Shown piece after piece: positions 51,079 to 60,503 of a stretch of DNA of 64,000 nucleotides. Under the pieces are notes generated by a model. It was given only the letters and a program-made list of their open reading frames with translations, made no database searches and had not been told where the DNA came from. The position numbers were made by a program, and so were the translations under genes. This DNA comes from Nitrospira defluvii (GTDB lineage: Bacteria; Nitrospirota; Nitrospiria; Nitrospirales; Nitrospiraceae). Location: assembly GCA_011525625.1 (NCBI GenBank), contig WYAX01000020.1, forward strand, positions 1 to 64,000, in the 5' to 3' direction. Each line of letters begins with the position of its first letter. Within the stretch, counting starts at the first letter, position 1.

Positions 51079-53787
51079 ATGGGCCTGAAACCAGCTACCA
51101 ATCCCGACGTCGAAGCCGCTACCATCGAACTGTCTATTGATGGACGAACGGTATCGGCAAAGGACGGCGTCTCGCTCTACGACGTCATTGCCAGCACAGG
51201 CAAGATCATCCCTGCCATGTGCTACCACTATACCTTCGATCCTTTCGGATCTTGCGGCATGTGCCTGGTGATGCAAGAAGGCAAGAAGGCTCCGGTTCGC
51301 TCCTGTACCGCAAAGGCCGCAGCCGGCATGGTGATCCGAACCGAGGGCGACGATCTGTTCGCGGCGCGCAAGAAAGCGGTTGAAAAACACCTTTCCGTCC
51401 ACCCCCTGGATTGTCCGGTCTGCGATGCCGACGGACATTGCGAGCTCCAGGACATGGCGTTCCAGCATGGCGTCACCAATCTCGCCAACGCCAAGCAAAA
51501 ATTCATTCCTGAGGACACGCGAAGTCTGGTGCTGGACTTCAACATGAATCGCTGCATCGCGTGCGCAGAATGCATCAACGTCTGCAAAGACGTGCTGATG
51601 ATCGACGCGCTGCAATTCATGAAAAAAGGCGGTTTCAACCAAGTCGTGGCCAAGGGCGACCAGCCGCTGGCCTGTGAATTCTGCGGAGACTGCCTGGCGG
51701 TCTGTCCCGTCGGTGCCATCACGAACAAATACTCCAAGTATTTGTACAAGCCCTGGCAAATGAAGAAGACTACGACCACGTGCAACTATTGCGGTGACGG
51801 CTGCCAGATGCACCTAGAGACCAAGGACACCGAAGTCGTCCGCGTTACCTCGCCGCTCTCCTGGAAGAATAAATGGGGGGATCGCTCCGAAACCGCCAAG
51901 GGGCACGGCGGGCTCTGCGTCCGGGGTCGATTCGGCTTTCAGTACATCGACAGCGAGCAGCGGCTTCGACAGCCCCTGGTCAGAAGTGGTGACACCTTGA
52001 CGGAAACGCCTTGGCTCGACACCATGCAAACGGTTATCGACCGACTCTCCGACATTCACCGCAAGCATGGTCCTGAATCCATCGCCGGACTCATCACCGC
52101 CCGCTGCACGAACGAAGAGCTGTATTTGTTCCAAAAGCTCATGCGGGCCGGGCTCAGAACCAACCAACTCGACAGTAGCGCGCGGTACGGTCATCTGAAT
52201 TACGTGCATGCCGTTCGACATGCCGTCGGCATCGGTCGGCCGCTGAATGATTGGGAAGATCTCACCAAAGCCAAGGCCATCCTTGTGATCGGCTCGAACA
52301 TCACCGAAACCAACCCGTTGACGGCCGTCCGCATCAAGGAAGCCATCCGCGTCTATCACTCACAAGTGATCGTCGTCGACTCGGCTACAACCAACATCGC
52401 CCAACTCGCTTCGCATCCGCTCTTGGTGAAACCCGGGACTGAACCACTGCTGATCGATGGACTTGTCAAAGCCGTCATTGAGCAAGATCTCGTAGATGAC
52501 ACAAGTACGGCGCAGCACCCGCAGGCGTTTGCGGCGCTCAAGGAGGCGGTCGCCCAGGTTTCACTCGACCAGGTTTCCGCCCAGACCGGCATCCCGATCG
52601 CTCAGATCCGCGAGGTGGCGACCATATTCGCCGAAGCCCCGCGTGCCATTGCGTTGTGCGCTGAAGGCATCGTTCGTCGGTCGAATGGCTACCAGAATGT
52701 CCTCAAGTTGATCGACCTCGCCTGGGTGACAGGGAAACTGGGACAGCCGGGATCCGGCGTGACGACCGTTACCGAGGAGGGCAATGAACAGGGCGCCATC
52801 GACATGGGTGTTGCGCCTGAATTTCTGCCCGGACAGGCTCGCTTCGATGATCCAGGCGCGCGTGAACGCTTCGGCAAAGCTTGGGAAGTCACCCTGCCCG
52901 CAACCGGGACTGGTGCCAACCTGCTTGAGATTCTGGCGCGCATTCACAGCGGCCAAATCAAAGCTCTCTACGCAATCGGAGAAAACCCGTTAGCCACTTT
53001 GCCCGCCTCGATGAACGTGAAGGGCGCCCTCCAAAAGCTGCAACTCCTGATTGTCCAGGATCCGTTCCTGACCGAAACCGCCCAAATGGCGCACGTCGTG
53101 CTGCCCGCAGCCACCTATGCCGAAAAAGACGGTACCTTCACCAACCTTGAGGGGAAAGTCTTGCGCGTCCGACAGGCCCTCGATCATGTCGGCGAAAGCC
53201 TGCCGGATTGGCACATCATGACCGCACTGGCCAACGGCCTTGGCTACGAGTGGCCCTACCAATCCCCTCAGGACGTGCAAAACGAGATCATGAAGCTGCT
53301 GCCCGGTTACTACAACCTCGGCCAGCCCCGGCGGATCTCGCCGTCGCCAGACGCCTATCTCTCGAACGGCTATGCAGCCGAGGTCCCCAAACGTTATCGT
53401 CGCCCTGCAGCAGAAGTTTCTCCAGGTGAGGATGTCCGGCCATTTGTCCTGACGATGGGGCAAGTGCTTTATCACTCAGGGAAAATGTCCACCCAGGCTT
53501 CGGGACTCATCAACATCGAGCCCAACAACGGACGGATACGAATGAATCCGGCCGACGTGGAGAAACTCGGCCTCACCGAGCAGTCCACCGTTCGACTGAC
53601 GTCTCGACAAGGCTCCGTGCAGGCGGGGGTGAAGGCCGACCCGGACATTCAGGCCGGGTCCTGTTTCTTCCCCGAACATTTCAACCAACCGCCGGTGAAA
53701 GATTTGATGACCACGGAGGCCGATCCAGTGACCGGTGTGCCATATTTCAAATCGACTCGTGTAACGATTGAAAAGGTTGGTGCGTAA
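51079..53787 (+). CDS. nuoG: NADH-quinone oxidoreductase subunit G, molybdopterin-type
   Basis: A 902-residue iron-sulfur subunit. Visible clusters are 2Fe-2S (Cys 48, 59, 62, 76), the His-Cys3 cluster (His 108, Cys 112, 115, 121), two ferredoxin-type 4Fe-4S sets (Cys 159, 162, 165, 169 and 199, 202, 205, 209) and the molybdopterin-oxidoreductase cluster (Cys 235, 238, 242, 280). The large C-terminal domain has the formate dehydrogenase fold, but the position of the catalytic Cys/Sec reads ARYGH (Gly 371), so formate oxidation is not expected. The two full ferredoxin sets resemble those of formate dehydrogenases and hydrogenases. With no nuoE or nuoF nearby, the electron partner may be ferredoxin. 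Confidence 0.93.
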   Translation: MGLKPATNPDVEAATIELSIDGRTVSAKDGVSLYDVIASTGKIIPAMCYHYTFDPFGSCGMCLVMQEGKKAPVRSCTAKAAAGMVIRTEGDDLFAARKKAVEKHLSVHPLDCPVCDADGHCELQDMAFQHGVTNLANAKQKFIPEDTRSLVLDFNMNRCIACAECINVCKDVLMIDALQFMKKGGFNQVVAKGDQPLACEFCGDCLAVCPVGAITNKYSKYLYKPWQMKKTTTTCNYCGDGCQMHLETKDTEVVRVTSPLSWKNKWGDRSETAKGHGGLCVRGRFGFQYIDSEQRLRQPLVRSGDTLTETPWLDTMQTVIDRLSDIHRKHGPESIAGLITARCTNEELYLFQKLMRAGLRTNQLDSSARYGHLNYVHAVRHAVGIGRPLNDWEDLTKAKAILVIGSNITETNPLTAVRIKEAIRVYHSQVIVVDSATTNIAQLASHPLLVKPGTEPLLIDGLVKAVIEQDLVDDTSTAQHPQAFAALKEAVAQVSLDQVSAQTGIPIAQIREVATIFAEAPRAIALCAEGIVRRSNGYQNVLKLIDLAWVTGKLGQPGSGVTTVTEEGNEQGAIDMGVAPEFLPGQARFDDPGARERFGKAWEVTLPATGTGANLLEILARIHSGQIKALYAIGENPLATLPASMNVKGALQKLQLLIVQDPFLTETAQMAHVVLPAATYAEKDGTFTNLEGKVLRVRQALDHVGESLPDWHIMTALANGLGYEWPYQSPQDVQNEIMKLLPGYYNLGQPRRISPSPDAYLSNGYAAEVPKRYRRPAAEVSPGEDVRPFVLTMGQVLYHSGKMSTQASGLINIEPNNGRIRMNPADVEKLGLTEQSTVRLTSRQGSVQAGVKADPDIQAGSCFFPEHFNQPPVKDLMTTEADPVTGVPYFKSTRVTIEKVGA

Positions 53788-53831
53788 GAGTAAGCTCGTC
53801 CGTCTTTTTGTTGTCGTTAGAGGTGGTGAGA

Positions 53832-54419
53832 ATGAGTGTCGGGGCGTTGACCAAAAAACTTCTTCATGCGGCGTTGTTCTATGAAATATGGGACGCCATG
53901 AAGGTGACGTTCAAACATATGTTTCACCGCCCCATCACCTTCCAGTACCCTCGCGAGCAACGCACGATTCCTGATGGTCACCGCGGCGCACTCGGGCTGC
54001 TTCGTTATGCCGACGGTCGTGACCGTTGCGTCGGCTGCGATCTTTGTGAGGCAGCCTGTCCGTCCCGTTGTATCAAGGTCATCAGCCAGGAAGACCCAGA
54101 ACGGCCCTTACAACGATTCGCGAGTGAGTTCTATATCGATATCACCAAATGCGTGTTTTGTGGCTATTGCGTGGAGGCCTGTCCGGTCAATGCACTGGCC
54201 ATGACCAAGATGTACGAATTCTCCACTCACGACAAACGAACCCTCCTTTTCGACAAAAAGCGGCTCTACGAGGTCGGCGCACGCCATCTCGACGACGCTA
54301 AAAAATATCTCTATACGCACAACCAAGAAACAAACTCGGACGAGAGTCGAGAGTATCGCTATTACTTTCCACAATCAGTCCTCAAACCTACACAGTCACA
54401 ACCCAAACATTTGAGCTAA
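53832..54419 (+). CDS. nuoI: NADH-quinone oxidoreductase subunit I
   Basis: Carries two 4Fe-4S clusters (N6a, N6b) that pass electrons to NuoB. The motifs are CVGCDLCEAACPSRCI and CVFCGYCVEACPVNAL, both complete. ATG 53832 has GAGGTGGTGAGA before it. The 195-residue protein has a somewhat long C-terminus. nuoH, which usually comes between nuoG and nuoI, is missing. Confidence 0.96.
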   Translation: MSVGALTKKLLHAALFYEIWDAMKVTFKHMFHRPITFQYPREQRTIPDGHRGALGLLRYADGRDRCVGCDLCEAACPSRCIKVISQEDPERPLQRFASEFYIDITKCVFCGYCVEACPVNALAMTKMYEFSTHDKRTLLFDKKRLYEVGARHLDDAKKYLYTHNQETNSDESREYRYYFPQSVLKPTQSQPKHLS

Positions 54420-54430
54420 ACCGTACCGTT

Positions 54431-54955
54431 ATGGCTTTCCTGTTTTTCGCGTATTTCGCAGTGGTCAGTATTGTCGCCGGCATTCTGACCGTGTCGCTGA
54501 AGAACCCAGTCCAGTGCGGCCTCGCCCTCCTGGCCCTGCTCCTTCACGTCTCAGGCCTGTTCGTTATGCTCAACGCCGAATTTCTCTGGGCGGTCCAAGT
54601 CATCGTCTACGCCGGAGCAATCTTGGTGCTCTACCTGTTCGTCCTCATGCTGTTGAACCTCAAAACCGACGACAGGTACTTCCACGCCAAGACTCCCTAT
54701 CTGCTGGCTCCCGCTGCGATCGGCTTGGCCTATCTCGTGTTCCTGCTGGTCCGCTCTCCGTTTAGTGGTTCACGCGGCGACGCGTCAACGGCTGCCATTC
54801 TCCTCAACGGAGACGCCCATGCCGTCGGCATCAAGATGTTCAGCGACTATCTCCTCCAGTTTGAAATCATCGGGGTCTTTCTAACAGGGGCCATTGTCGG
54901 CGCGATTGTGTTGGCCAAGACTCCCAAATCAGTCGAAACAAGGCGGGACGCATGA
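54431..54955 (+). CDS. nuoJ: NADH-quinone oxidoreductase subunit J
   Basis: Membrane subunit with five helices. The conserved TM3 segment is AVQVIVYAGAILVLYLFVLM, which holds the pi-bulge region important for coupling. The 174-residue length is usual. The stop overlaps the nuoK start by 4 bp. Confidence 0.95.
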   Translation: MAFLFFAYFAVVSIVAGILTVSLKNPVQCGLALLALLLHVSGLFVMLNAEFLWAVQVIVYAGAILVLYLFVLMLLNLKTDDRYFHAKTPYLLAPAAIGLAYLVFLLVRSPFSGSRGDASTAAILLNGDAHAVGIKMFSDYLLQFEIIGVFLTGAIVGAIVLAKTPKSVETRRDA

Positions 54956-55254
54956 TTCCCTTATCCGCCTATGTCGTGGTCAGTGCCATCCTGTTTACAA
55001 CAGGTCTCCTCGGCGTGCTCATCCGTCGCAACTTCATTATCGTGTTGATGTCCGTCGAGATCATGCTGAACGCGGCCACGATCAACCTGGTCGCCTTTTC
55101 GCACTATCTCGAATCCATGCAAGGACAAATCGTCGCCTTGTTTATCATCGCCATTGCGGCGGGGGAGGCGGCCATCGGGCTCGCGATCATCATTGTGGTG
55201 TTCCGCGGAAAAATTTCCACCAACGTCGACGAAATGAATCTGTTGAAGTGGTAA
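54952..55254 (+). CDS. nuoK: NADH-quinone oxidoreductase subunit K
   Basis: A 100-residue antiporter-like (MrpC-type) subunit with three helices. Both key membrane Glu residues are kept: in VLMSVEIMLNAATINLVAF and in IAAGEAAIGLAIII. It overlaps nuoJ by ATGA, and nuoL begins at GTG 2 bp after its stop. Confidence 0.96.
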   Translation: MIPLSAYVVVSAILFTTGLLGVLIRRNFIIVLMSVEIMLNAATINLVAFSHYLESMQGQIVALFIIAIAAGEAAIGLAIIIVVFRGKISTNVDEMNLLKW

Positions 55255-55255
55255 C

Positions 55256-57259
55256 GTGTCTGACTCTATCGATCTGATCGTCAAATTGATTCCCCTGTTT
55301 CCGCTGATGGCTGTCATTGTCAACGGCCTCTTCGGACACCGCTACTCGCACGACCTTGCGCATCGCTTCGCGTGGGGATCGGTCCTCATGTCCTTTCTCT
55401 GCGTCTTGGCGGTGTTTACGGAAACCCTCCGCACGGGCGCGGCGCGTGAAGTCATCGCCTATAAATGGATCTTCGGCGGCGACCTCACCATCAACCTCGC
55501 CTATCTGATCGACCCGCTTACCTGCATCATGCTGCTGGTCATCACCGGCGTCGGCTTCCTCATTCACGTCTATTCCGTGGGTTATATGCACGGGGAAGCG
55601 GGGTTCACGCGTTTCTTCGTGTATATGAATCTCTTCATGGTGTCGATGCTGCTCCTGGTCATGGGCAACAACTACGTGGTGTTGTTCATCGGCTGGGAGG
55701 GAGTGGGCCTTTGCTCCTATCTGCTGATCGGCTACTACTACGACAAAGTGTCTGCCGCCAAGGCCGCCACAAAGGCCTTTGTGGTGAATCGGATCGGCGA
55801 CGCAGGCTTCCTCCTGGCTATTTTCCTCGTCTTCGTGAACTTCCGGACACTCGATTACACGCAAGTCATGCAGAACGCCGCCAAGCTCTCGCCCGAAATG
55901 GCGACAGCCATCGCCCTCTGCCTTCTCGTCGGTGCCGTCGGAAAATCCGCACAACTTCCCCTCTACACTTGGTTGCCTGATGCGATGGAAGGCCCCACGC
56001 CGGTCAGCGCGCTGATTCACGCCGCCACCATGGTCACCGCCGGCGTCTACATGATCGTTCGTAACCACGCCATTTTCGACCTGGCGCCCATCGCCATGAC
56101 CACCGTCGCCTGGATTGGGGGGCTGACGGCCCTGTTCGCCGCCACCATAGGGCTCGTCCAAACCGATATCAAACGAGTCCTGGCCTATTCCACGGTCAGC
56201 CAGCTCGGGTATATGTTCCTTGGTTGCGGTCTCGGTGCCTACACCGCCGCCGTGTTCCACCTCATGACCCACGCATTCTTCAAGGCCTTATTGTTCCTGT
56301 CGGCCGGATCCGTGATCCACGCGCTCTCGGGCGAGCAGGACATCCGGAAGATGGGCGCCCTGAAGTCCAAGATTCCTTGGACGCATACCCTCTTTCTGAT
56401 CGGCACGATCGCGATCGCGGGTATTCCACCGCTGGCGGGATTCTGGAGCAAGGACGAAATCATGGGCCATGCGTTCGTCCACCACCATTACCTGCTCTAC
56501 GGTATGGCGGCAATCGGCGCATTCCTGACATCGTTTTATATGTTCCGCCTCACCTACCTGACGTTTTATGGGACTTCCCGGCTGGATCATCACACGGCCG
56601 AACATGTTCATGAATCACCCATGGTCATGATCGGGCCATTGATCGTCCTTGCCACCCTTTCGGTCATCGGAGGTTTCCCCGGTGTGCCGCCTGAGAACGG
56701 CTGGTTCCACCATTTTCTCCATTCTGTCGCCGGAGTGGCCGGCGAGGAACATGCGACACCTCCCGCACTCATGTTCGGCCTGATGGGTACGGCTACCGTC
56801 ATCGGGCTTCTCGGGTGGGGCCTCGCACATTATTTCTATAGCGGCCCCTCGACTGCGGCCGCAACCCTCGCCGACCGCATGCCCGGCGCCTACACCACGC
56901 TGCTCAACAAGTATTATGTCGACGAACTGTACGATACCCTCTTCGTCGAGCCCACCAAGCAGTTGGGAAAACTCTGCGATTGGTTCGATCGCACCATTAT
57001 CGACGGACTTGTCCGCGGTATCGACCGCGGCACGGACCTCAGCTCCGCCGCGATCACCTGGACGGAAAAACACGTCGTCTATGCCGGTCTCAATATTATC
57101 GGCTACGGGAATCACCTCCTGGCGCGCTCGTGGCGCCGACTCCAAACCGGCATGGTACATCAATATGCAGCCATCATCGTGGCGGGACTCTTCATCCTCG
57201 TCCACCTCATCTTGTTAATCTGGACCGGAGGCGGGTCCACCGGGTATTCAGCACGCTGA
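55256..57259 (+). CDS. nuoL: NADH-quinone oxidoreductase subunit L
   Basis: The distal proton-pumping subunit, 667 residues against about 613 in E. coli. Pump residues are kept: Glu in FIGWEGVGLCSYLLI, Lys in GKSAQLPLYTWLPDAMEGP. The C-terminal lateral helix region runs from VDELYDTLFVEP (residue 555) to LQTGMVHQYA (629), roughly 74 residues, where I count about 50 in ordinary NuoL of the same type. A longer lateral arm would suit a complex with an additional NuoM. Starts at GTG 55256. Confidence 0.96.
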   Translation: MSDSIDLIVKLIPLFPLMAVIVNGLFGHRYSHDLAHRFAWGSVLMSFLCVLAVFTETLRTGAAREVIAYKWIFGGDLTINLAYLIDPLTCIMLLVITGVGFLIHVYSVGYMHGEAGFTRFFVYMNLFMVSMLLLVMGNNYVVLFIGWEGVGLCSYLLIGYYYDKVSAAKAATKAFVVNRIGDAGFLLAIFLVFVNFRTLDYTQVMQNAAKLSPEMATAIALCLLVGAVGKSAQLPLYTWLPDAMEGPTPVSALIHAATMVTAGVYMIVRNHAIFDLAPIAMTTVAWIGGLTALFAATIGLVQTDIKRVLAYSTVSQLGYMFLGCGLGAYTAAVFHLMTHAFFKALLFLSAGSVIHALSGEQDIRKMGALKSKIPWTHTLFLIGTIAIAGIPPLAGFWSKDEIMGHAFVHHHYLLYGMAAIGAFLTSFYMFRLTYLTFYGTSRLDHHTAEHVHESPMVMIGPLIVLATLSVIGGFPGVPPENGWFHHFLHSVAGVAGEEHATPPALMFGLMGTATVIGLLGWGLAHYFYSGPSTAAATLADRMPGAYTTLLNKYYVDELYDTLFVEPTKQLGKLCDWFDRTIIDGLVRGIDRGTDLSSAAITWTEKHVVYAGLNIIGYGNHLLARSWRRLQTGMVHQYAAIIVAGLFILVHLILLIWTGGGSTGYSAR

Positions 57260-57283
57260 CGCGGCAGATTGTTTGGATTTACG

Positions 57284-58843
57284 ATGCTTGAAGAGTTTAC
57301 TTTCGGGTTCCCCATCCTCTCATACCTGATCTTCCTCCCCCTGGTCGGAGCGGCGGTTCTCTGGCTAATCGAGGACGAGGATCTGCTCAAATCCACGACA
57401 TTACTTATTACCCTCGTTGAATTGGCACTAGCCTGCTTCGTACTGATGCGTTTCGTCCCCGATTCCGCAGCCATGCAGTTTGCAGAACATGCGCGATGGC
57501 TCCCAGCCCTCGGCATCGGCTATCACCTCGCCGTCGACGGCATCAGCGTGCTCTTCGTCGGGTTGACCGCGTTTCTTTCCGTCTTGGTGGTAATTTACTC
57601 CTGGGACACGATCCGCCACCAAGTGCGCCTCTATTTTATGGCGCTCCTGGCACTGGAAACCACGACCATCGGCATCTTCGTGTCAATAGACCTCATCTTA
57701 TTTTTTGTGTTCTGGGAACTCATGCTGATCCCCAGCTATTTCCTGATCAAGCTTTGGGGAGGCGGGGCCGATCGCCATTATGCCGCCCTCAAGTACGTAC
57801 TCTATACGTTGTTGGGCAGCGTCTTCATGCTGGTCGGCATCGCACTGCTCGACATCAACTATCACCAATGGGCCGTCACGCATCATCTTGACCATGTCTA
57901 TTCTTTCGATCTTCTTGAACTGTTGTCGGTGCCCATTCCGTTCTCTCAGCAGATCCTGATCTTTTGGCTTATGTTCATGGGATTCGCCTTTAAGGCCCCT
58001 GTTTTCCCCTTCCACACTTGGCTTCCGGATGCCTTGGTCGAAGGGCCCATAGGAATGGCCGTCATGTTGGCAGGGATGAAGCTCGGCACCTACGGATTCC
58101 TTCGATTCACGTTCCCGCTGGTTCCTGAGGCCTCGAAAAATGAGGGGGTGATCGCCATCGTCATGGTGTTGGCCCTCACCGCAATTCTGTATGGGGCGGT
58201 CGTGGCGTTGGTCCAACTCGACTTCAAACGGCTACTTGCCTTCAGCAGCATCAGCCACCTTGGATTCGTGGTGGTCGGGCTCTTCGCTTTGAATTTCCAG
58301 GGACTCCAAGGCAGCCTGTTGACCATGATCAACCTCGGCTTCAGTACGGCAGGACTCTTCTTCATGGCTGGCTTCCTCTCGACTCGGCAACAAAGTTCCC
58401 ACCTCGGCTCCTTCGGGGGATTTGCCAAACAAGCGCCGCTCTTAGCCACCTTTCTCCTCCTGATCGGCATGGCGTCCATCGGATTACCGGGCACCAACGG
58501 ATTCGTCGGAGAATTCCTGATCCTCCTAGGAGCCTTCAAAGCCAAATGGTGGTTCGGTGCGGTAGCCGTCCTCGGTGTGATCTTCGGTGCAGCCTATTTC
58601 CTCTGGTACTACGAACGCTCCATGCTGGGACCTGTCGGCAAACACGTCTCTGCCGCCATCAAGGACCTCCACATGCGGGAAATTACCATCGCGCTTTCGC
58701 TCTCTATTATGATTTTATGGATCGGCCTCTACCCATCTCCCTTCCTGAGGATGATGAACGGCTCAATCCAGGCCCTCGTCGACCGACTGGATCGCGCCAA
58801 AGTGGCGTCCGTAAACACTGTGACTCACGTGCCCTCGAAGTAA
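57284..58843 (+). CDS. nuoM: NADH-quinone oxidoreductase subunit M, first copy
   Basis: A 519-residue antiporter-like proton-pumping subunit. The pump residues look complete: Glu 145 in FWELMLIPSYFLI, Lys 237 in FAFKAPVFPFHTWLPDA, Lys 266 in LAGMKLGTYGFLRF and Glu in GTNGFVGEFLILLG. ATG 57284 (MLEEFTFG) is chosen over an upstream TTG. A second, divergent nuoM follows 4 bp after its stop. Confidence 0.95.
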   Translation: MLEEFTFGFPILSYLIFLPLVGAAVLWLIEDEDLLKSTTLLITLVELALACFVLMRFVPDSAAMQFAEHARWLPALGIGYHLAVDGISVLFVGLTAFLSVLVVIYSWDTIRHQVRLYFMALLALETTTIGIFVSIDLILFFVFWELMLIPSYFLIKLWGGGADRHYAALKYVLYTLLGSVFMLVGIALLDINYHQWAVTHHLDHVYSFDLLELLSVPIPFSQQILIFWLMFMGFAFKAPVFPFHTWLPDALVEGPIGMAVMLAGMKLGTYGFLRFTFPLVPEASKNEGVIAIVMVLALTAILYGAVVALVQLDFKRLLAFSSISHLGFVVVGLFALNFQGLQGSLLTMINLGFSTAGLFFMAGFLSTRQQSSHLGSFGGFAKQAPLLATFLLLIGMASIGLPGTNGFVGEFLILLGAFKAKWWFGAVAVLGVIFGAAYFLWYYERSMLGPVGKHVSAAIKDLHMREITIALSLSIMILWIGLYPSPFLRMMNGSIQALVDRLDRAKVASVNTVTHVPSK

Positions 58844-58847
58844 GACC

Positions 58848-60503
58848 ATGGCTGAATACACGCTCCTCATCATCTTATTCGCCCCATTCGTCGGCGCACT
58901 CGCGCTCATCTTCGTCTCAAACCGCCAGGTGTCGCTGGTGCGCGGTGTGGCGGCCGGCTCAGCCTTCGTCACACTGGTGGCGTCCGTCTACCTGTTTTAT
59001 GCCTACGACCCGGTCAAAGGCGGCTATCAGTTCATCCAGCGCATTGAGTGGTCCCGACAACTGGGCATCTCACTCCACCTGGGAGTCGATGGCATCGGCA
59101 CGCCGCTGGTGCTTGCCTCGGGTATCCTGCTCTTCGCAGGGATATTCGTGTCCTGGCACATCAAAGACCGGATGAAAGAGTTCTACATCTGGATATTGAT
59201 TCTCGCTGCCGCCACGATCGGCGTCTTCATGTCGCTCGACCTGTTCTTCCTCTATTTCTTCTATGAAATGTCCGTGATTCCCATGTACTTGCTTTTGGGG
59301 ATGTGGGGCAGTCACACGAAGAAGTACCTTGAAATGACCGACCCGGAAGGCTTGAAACTACGGGACTCCGTCGGCTTCATCTTCAACTTCGGCGCCAACA
59401 GCAAAGAATACGCGGCCATGAAATTGGTCCTCTTCCTCTCTGCGTTCGCCGTCGCCGCACTCATGGGCATCTTGCTCATCTATAAATTCTCCGGGCTCAA
59501 TACGTTTGATATCCTGGTGCTCCGCGAAAAGGCCCATTTCTCCGGACCATTGGCCACGCTCATCTGGTTACTCATCTTTTTCGGGTTTGCGTCCATCGCT
59601 CCGATCTGGCCCTTACATTCCTGGTCTCCCGTCGGACACGCAGCGGCACCGGCCGCGACCAGCATGCTGCACGCTGGCGTGCTGATGAAACTCGGGCACT
59701 TCTCCATCATTCGCGTGGCCTTTGAAATTCTGCCAGAGACGACCCGTGAACTGATGCCGATCGCCGCAGTTCTGTGCATTTTCAGCATCATTTATGGCGG
59801 CCTCGTCGCCTACTACGCTAAGGACACCAAGTACGTCATCGGCTACTCCAGCTCCAGCCACATGGGCTACGTCTTCCTGGGCATGGCGGCCTTGGATTAC
59901 ATCAGCCTCAGCGGTGCCGTGATTTATATGTTCGCTCACGCCATGGCCACCGGCATGCTCTTCGCTATGGCAGGTTGGGTCTATGACCAAACACACACTC
60001 GGGACATTCCGTCCCTCGGCGGCCTGTCCAACCGGATGCCGTTCATCTCCGCTGCCTTCGTCATCGGCTGCATGGCCTCTATCGGGATGCCAGGGACCGT
60101 CAACTTCATTGCCGAAGTCATGATCATTGTCGGTAGCTGGAACAAGTATCCGTTCCAAGTCGTCGTCGCCGTCCTCGGCATTGTGCTGACCATGGCCTAT
60201 CTCTTCAAGATGATGCGCGGTCTCTTCTATGGGTCGATGGCGGAGAAATACAGTCACTCCCACGACGCCGTCGCCGTCGTGGATCGGATGCCGCTCCTCC
60301 TTATGATTATGGTCAGCGTAAGCTTTGGCATCTTCCCCGGTCACCTCTACTCGGTCGTCCGATCGGGCGTCGACCCGCTGATCGCCCGAATCACGAGAGT
60401 CGTGCCGGTCGCGGAGCAGCCGACTCACATTCCACTTGCCAGTTCGCCCATTGCGCCGGTGTCGGCTTCGCATAAGGCGATCGCGAAGGTGACCCCGCGA
60501 TGA
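58848..60503 (+). CDS. nuoM: NADH-quinone oxidoreductase subunit M, second copy
   Basis: A 551-residue paralog. Glu 140 (FYEMSVIPMYLLLG), Lys 281 (HAGVLMKLGHFSIIRV) and the late Glu (GTVNFIAEVMIIVG) are kept, but the TM7 lysine is replaced by Ile 250: FASIAPIWPLHSWSP stands where other copies have FAFKAPVFPFHTWLP. The WLPDA signature is also changed to WSPVG. An insertion near residues 157-185 lengthens the loop after TM5. The C-terminus is hydrophilic. It overlaps nuoN by 4 bp. A second NuoM between L and the first M would add a fifth pumping unit; whether it pumps without this Lys is open. Confidence 0.93.
   Translation: MAEYTLLIILFAPFVGALALIFVSNRQVSLVRGVAAGSAFVTLVASVYLFYAYDPVKGGYQFIQRIEWSRQLGISLHLGVDGIGTPLVLASGILLFAGIFVSWHIKDRMKEFYIWILILAAATIGVFMSLDLFFLYFFYEMSVIPMYLLLGMWGSHTKKYLEMTDPEGLKLRDSVGFIFNFGANSKEYAAMKLVLFLSAFAVAALMGILLIYKFSGLNTFDILVLREKAHFSGPLATLIWLLIFFGFASIAPIWPLHSWSPVGHAAAPAATSMLHAGVLMKLGHFSIIRVAFEILPETTRELMPIAAVLCIFSIIYGGLVAYYAKDTKYVIGYSSSSHMGYVFLGMAALDYISLSGAVIYMFAHAMATGMLFAMAGWVYDQTHTRDIPSLGGLSNRMPFISAAFVIGCMASIGMPGTVNFIAEVMIIVGSWNKYPFQVVVAVLGIVLTMAYLFKMMRGLFYGSMAEKYSHSHDAVAVVDRMPLLLMIMVSVSFGIFPGHLYSVVRSGVDPLIARITRVVPVAEQPTHIPLASSPIAPVSASHKAIAKVTPR

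Noticed and set aside
51079-53787. Formate dehydrogenase alpha subunit as the main call for nuoG
   Set aside because: The catalytic Cys/Sec is Gly and the gene sits inside a complex I operon between nuoD and nuoI.
55190-56272. Minus-strand frame of 360 codons opposite nuoL
   Set aside because: Composition is His/Asp/Gly-rich and low in hydrophobic core, as expected for the antisense of a membrane protein gene.
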